Source: Chionis minor | Lineage: Eukaryota > Chordata > Aves > Charadriiformes > Chionididae | Length of the DNA stretch: 64,000 bases | Reading direction: 5' to 3' | Assembly (NCBI GenBank): GCA_013398295.1 | Contig: VZSF01006979.1 | Location: forward strand, 281,581 to 345,580 | Shown here: one piece after another, positions 59,785 through 64,000 of the stretch | Layout of the letters: the number at the start of each line of letters is the position of its first letter | How positions within the stretch are numbered: position 1 is the first letter of the stretch | Translations under genes and position numbers: made by a program | Notes under the pieces: model-generated | Told to the model about the DNA's origin: nothing | Seen by the model: the letters and a program-made list of their open reading frames with translations, nothing else | Databases searched by the model: none

Positions 59785-62700
59785 AGACTTAGTGCCTCTC
59801 GATCACCAACAGCATTTGATACATTGCAGCCAAAGGTACTAGTTTGAGTTCCTGTGGCAAAATATTAAACTGCTCAGAAATGATTGGCAGGGTTACAAAA
59901 GAAAAAAATGTAGAAAAAGCATGAAAAATCTTTTAAATTAAATTTTTAAATTAAAAAAGTGATATAGTTGTTTAATCATACTGAATATAACTTTATGTTT
60001 TCCACAACTAGAGTCAAAATGTTCCTATTTACCTTGGCAACAAAAGGTTCTGCCACTTTTTCAGAAGCCCTTTTTGTTTCTAATCACTTTCCCTGGACTC
60101 CTTGGCTCTGACATAAATTTTGTTCAGAAACCTGCAAAAGTTTCGTTTTCAGCATCAACACCCTAAGGAAAACATTCTGTTCAAAATAAAACTGCAGATT
60201 TTCCTACTCTTTCTTTAGTCCAACAAAAAAAGCCACTAAAGCAATTATATTGATAACGGCCTATATTTCATTGTCGTACCTTCTATTGATATTCCTTCCC
60301 ACCTCTCTGTCCTGATGTCAAGAGGCAATTCTGAGCATGTCGGCATGTTAGCAAGTAAGCCAGTTGGCTAGTCAGTTGGTCAACCACTGGCTTCAGCACA
60401 GCTCATCCTGATCTCTACTCCTTAGAGCAACGTTGAGAAGCCAGTTTCTCCAGCTACTGTCTGAAGCTAGTGGTATAAACAGATTGTTCTCTCATTTGGA
60501 TTTAAGCTTAATCTAAATACTTTAACGGAAGGGAGGGATCAATGGTATCGGTAAACTATTTTTTATCAATTAAACTGCACTTTGGCAACAACTTCCTTCC
60601 TTCATCTGAGGTAGCCCCAGTACAGCTGATAAGAGAGGTTAGTGTAGTCCCGATGGTTTATGTAATGTTTTACACCTGCAGAGCTTATATTCTAAAAAAA
60701 CACCAAGACAGGCCAGACCCTATAAAATGTCACATACTTTCATTTACCAAAGGGCACTGATTGTTAAGCCCTGGGAATTCCCCATCCCAGTGTGCCAGCT
60801 ATGCCAGTTTTGCTTCTTGATTCATGGATTCAGTTGAGTGTGCTCACATTTTTTTTTTCATTCTACTTTTCTTTCGCACCTTATTCAACCAGCAGCTTTG
60901 TTTGAAATAACGGTTGAGCAGCCACAAAGAGACATGAAGGTTGCAGATCAGAGAACACTGAGAAAGGATTTTGATTTAGAAAGCAAATTTTGGACATAGT
61001 AGTTGAAACAGAGGAGTAAGAAAGTATACTGGGAAAAGGAAAGTATCAACATAAATGAACAGAAGAAGAAAAGCGAGAATTAGAAAGTACTGCAAGAAAA
61101 GCCACATAAAAAGCTAGTAAAAAACCACCAAAACTCATATCACAGGTACCAGAAGGGTAAATAATAATTTTAAAAGGTATTATTGATTAGGTGTGACCAA
61201 TCAGTAGCTTTAATTTGATTTTGTTATTTAAATGACATTTACATAAATGCCATTTATGTAGGCATTCAAATGCACTTCAATTTGCCACACCTTTTGCAGT
61301 CTGCAAAAGGGAGATCAATAGCATTCTCCAGCAGGGGAGAAAGAATGATAAGTATGAACAGGAGTGTGATATTACCGAATAAAGTCTCAATGCAACAAAA
61401 AAACATTTCAGTGCCCATTTGAAGCTCAGTAATCTTTAGGCTTTGCAGAAAGCACTTCTATATTCTTAGTAATACCCTATATGCCATTAATCCCTACACT
61501 GGCAAAACAGTGTTTTTCAATTTTTTACTTCCTTCTCCCTCAAGCAATCCTACTTCTATGGGATCCCACGTGAAGTGATGTGCTACTCAGTAGGGTAGGA
61601 ATGTTACAATGTCAACCCAAGGGTTAATCTCCAAATTATCTATTGTTTGTTTGTCTGGCATTCTCTAACAATTCTTCTATACTAACTGATCTTCCTTCCT
61701 CATGCTTTACTTAAAAAAGAAAAAAGACAAAGAAGTGAACAGGATGATACAGTCTGCACTATATTATTGCTACCAGTTACCAGTTACACTGGTCTTTGTT
61801 TCCCTATTCATTCAGACATATAACAATGTTAAATAAAACCATGCATTAGTCTATCACAAAAAGGAAGGGAGTAATTAAAATAAGCAAAGGCCAAGTTGCC
61901 AAAACACTTCATGGGTGACTGGGGAAATCAGATATACGTGTGCAGTTCCAGAAGCCGAGCAAAGTACTTACTGTACAACACCTTGTGGTGTAACAGAAAA
62001 TTTGCTTTAAAAATGAATGGAAGGACATGAAAGAAAAACTTAGCAAATGCCACCCATATACCTAATTAGAAATAGGAACTATTGCATGAAATGAAATTAA
62101 ACTTTTTGATAGATCAAAGCATTCTTCTGCAATAAAAATGAAATATTCTACTCTATATTTAAATAGCATAACTGAACTGTACTAGGGAATAGCACTAGTA
62201 CTGTAAGACAAAATTGAAATAATGCAGAAGGTGTTATAAGCTTTGCCTTGTACATCAACTAGCACAAGCATGATGCACATATGCAATTATCCAAATCAAT
62301 TAATAAAGAAAATTAACTGCATGGGGGGAAAAAAGATAAATATAATTTTAAAACTTCAAGTAATAACTGACATGTAATATTTTGTATATGTGTTCACTAA
62401 ATTCTGTGTACATTTATGAATAAAATGACTGGCATCAAGTACCGGTTCCCATTCAGGAAGAGATTGCTATGTTTTCCTGAGCACTCTTTCTGCTGTGTTT
62501 CATTTTAGGGAGCTGGGTGGTCTGGGCACAATCTTCTGAGCTGGGAGATGACTCCTTCTAGTTCAGGATGAGCTATGGTTTGCTCAGCACCATAGACAAA
62601 TCATCTGGCTTCTCGGTTTTTCAGTTGGTTAAGATGGAATATTGTGAAAAGCAAGAAAGAAAGTCAGCTTAGAGCTCCAGCTGAAAATCAAAGGTAACAT

Positions 62701-64000
62701 TTGAGCAAAGAGTTGCTGAATACATCCATTTTATCTTTATTTAAATGAAAATGATTCACCTAAAAGAGTACTTTCTTCTAAAACAACTCATGGATTTTGA
62801 TAAAATACTATTTAGTACAGAAATTTATGAAGTGCAGGAATGGTGGATGCAAAGCAGGCAGGATGACCCAAGTTACACGCTCGCAGAACTGCACTAAGCA
62901 TTCATTGTGCTGAATAAAACCAGTAAGAGAAAAAGTGTTAACTCACTTCTGTCTGGGAAAACCACATTGGAAAGGCTGTATTACAGCCTATGGAAAGGTT
63001 TAAAAGAAAGAGCTGTGTAAAAAATCTCTAGCAAGGGACGGATAACATAATACACATTTCAGCTGGAAGAGAATGTTGATGTGTTTGCGTGTAAATAAAA
63101 AAGGTTTCTACTGTTGACATTCTCTCTATATCACATGTATATTTGAAAAATTACATACTGCTGTAGTTTCATAAAGTGAAGAAATTCTAAATAACCCACC
63201 ACAAAAGGATTAGTACTGTTTGAAAAAAAAACCCACTCTAAACAGCATTTTTCATTTTTAACCCAAACAAACTTGCATTTCAGGTGGCCACATCAGTACT
63301 GAATGTCTGTTTTGGTTACAAGATTAGGAAATTACAGTAACTGCTCTATCATAATGGAGTGAGATAAAATAATAAATAATTTTGGTTTAAAGTGAAAAAT
63401 ACTTTGCAAGTAATTATTCTCAGCTTGTAAATGGTGTCTCTCTATAACCAACCAAGCATATAACAAGAAGATGAAGACGAGGCTTATTTTCACTTCATTT
63501 CACTTCTTTGTAATTGACAAGCTCTCACTGGGTGTCAACTTTAAAAGATGACAAATCCTAAATCTTATAGGACTCAATTCAATAGTTCACCTCTCTAGAC
63601 TGTTTGCAAATTAATCTACATTTTCAAATGAATCAGGCATGAAATATAAGATGACATCTATATTACAAAAATATTAATTTGCTTGTCTTTTTTTGAGCAT
63701 CCAAAGTAGTTTTAAAATATTCAGTTTGTTAAGAAAATGCATAGAAATATATAAATGCACAATATTCCCTATTTCACAAGTTTACCTTTCTGTTTTTCTG
63801 GTTTGTTTCAGTATGCTTTACTTTCCTTATTCAAATATATACCTATGTTTTATTTGATATAGTATAGTAATTATACTTCAACTGCTTCAAATGACATAAG
63901 TGAAAACACATGAAAGATATGTTGAAGAAGGGGCTAAACAAGCAAAAAATAAATTTGGAGTTACATTTTCCTTTGGTCCCAAAATTTTAGCCTATTTCCC
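59785..64000. other. unique AT-rich noncoding DNA, no gene seen
   Basis: The last 4.2 kb contain no supported gene, RNA gene or transposon. A 21-base perfect palindrome lies at 61240-61260 (TACATAAATG, C, CATTTATGTA). Open frames are 72 codons or fewer. Confidence 0.5.

Noticed and set aside
1..64000. Search for bacterial or phage systems, CRISPR arrays, rRNA or tRNA genes
   Set aside because: The sequence has vertebrate repeats, long noncoding stretches and no operon-like coding; no spaced direct repeats or RNA-gene cores were recognised.

Overview
This window is AT-rich vertebrate nuclear DNA, almost certainly from a bird. The evidence is a series of CR1 retrotransposon copies (chicken repeat 1 type, with no poly-A tail and a 3' end built on an ATTCTGTG-like 8-mer), a probable solo LTR resembling avian endogenous retrovirus LTRs, and the absence of Alu, B-type or L1 sequence. 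I find no operon structure, no dense coding, no CRISPR array, no rRNA or tRNA gene, and no host protein-coding exon that I can support. It reads as an intergenic region or a very large intron, in other words a gene desert.

Layout. 1-3659: unique DNA with a 10-bp tandem repeat and a possible hAT transposon relic near 1.9 kb. 3660-4909: the best preserved mobile element, a 5'-truncated plus-strand CR1 with a recognisable reverse transcriptase (RT). 6156-6396: three tandem copies of an ~82-bp unit. 7400-8144: a strongly decayed plus-strand CR1. 12263-12537: a minus-strand CR1 3' end. 15198-15270: an ancient minus-strand CR1 tail, followed at 15356-16045 by the LTR. 22478-23813: a long, ancient, dead plus-strand CR1. 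26414-26516: a purine microsatellite. 28859-29195: a second short copy of the 3.7-kb CR1 subfamily. 33376-33770: a minus-strand CR1. 41434-41504: a palindromic repeat relic. 45281-45320: a possible MIR/CORE-SINE tail. 48231-48430 and 54814-55295: older minus-strand CR1 copies.

The rest is unique sequence. Several stretches look like candidate conserved noncoding or enhancer elements because intact motifs are clustered there: a CRE, AP-1 and X-box group at 48.67-48.76 kb, further X-box-like sites at 49.60 and 56.66 kb, an E2F site at 47.43 kb, an octamer region at 38.93-39.30 kb, and a DR1-like site at 50.08 kb. These are motif observations only; conservation could not be tested.

No genes act together here. 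The only proteins visible are inactive CR1 RT remnants. I did not find a new biological system; the points most worth checking are the regulatory-motif clusters and the old repeat relics.
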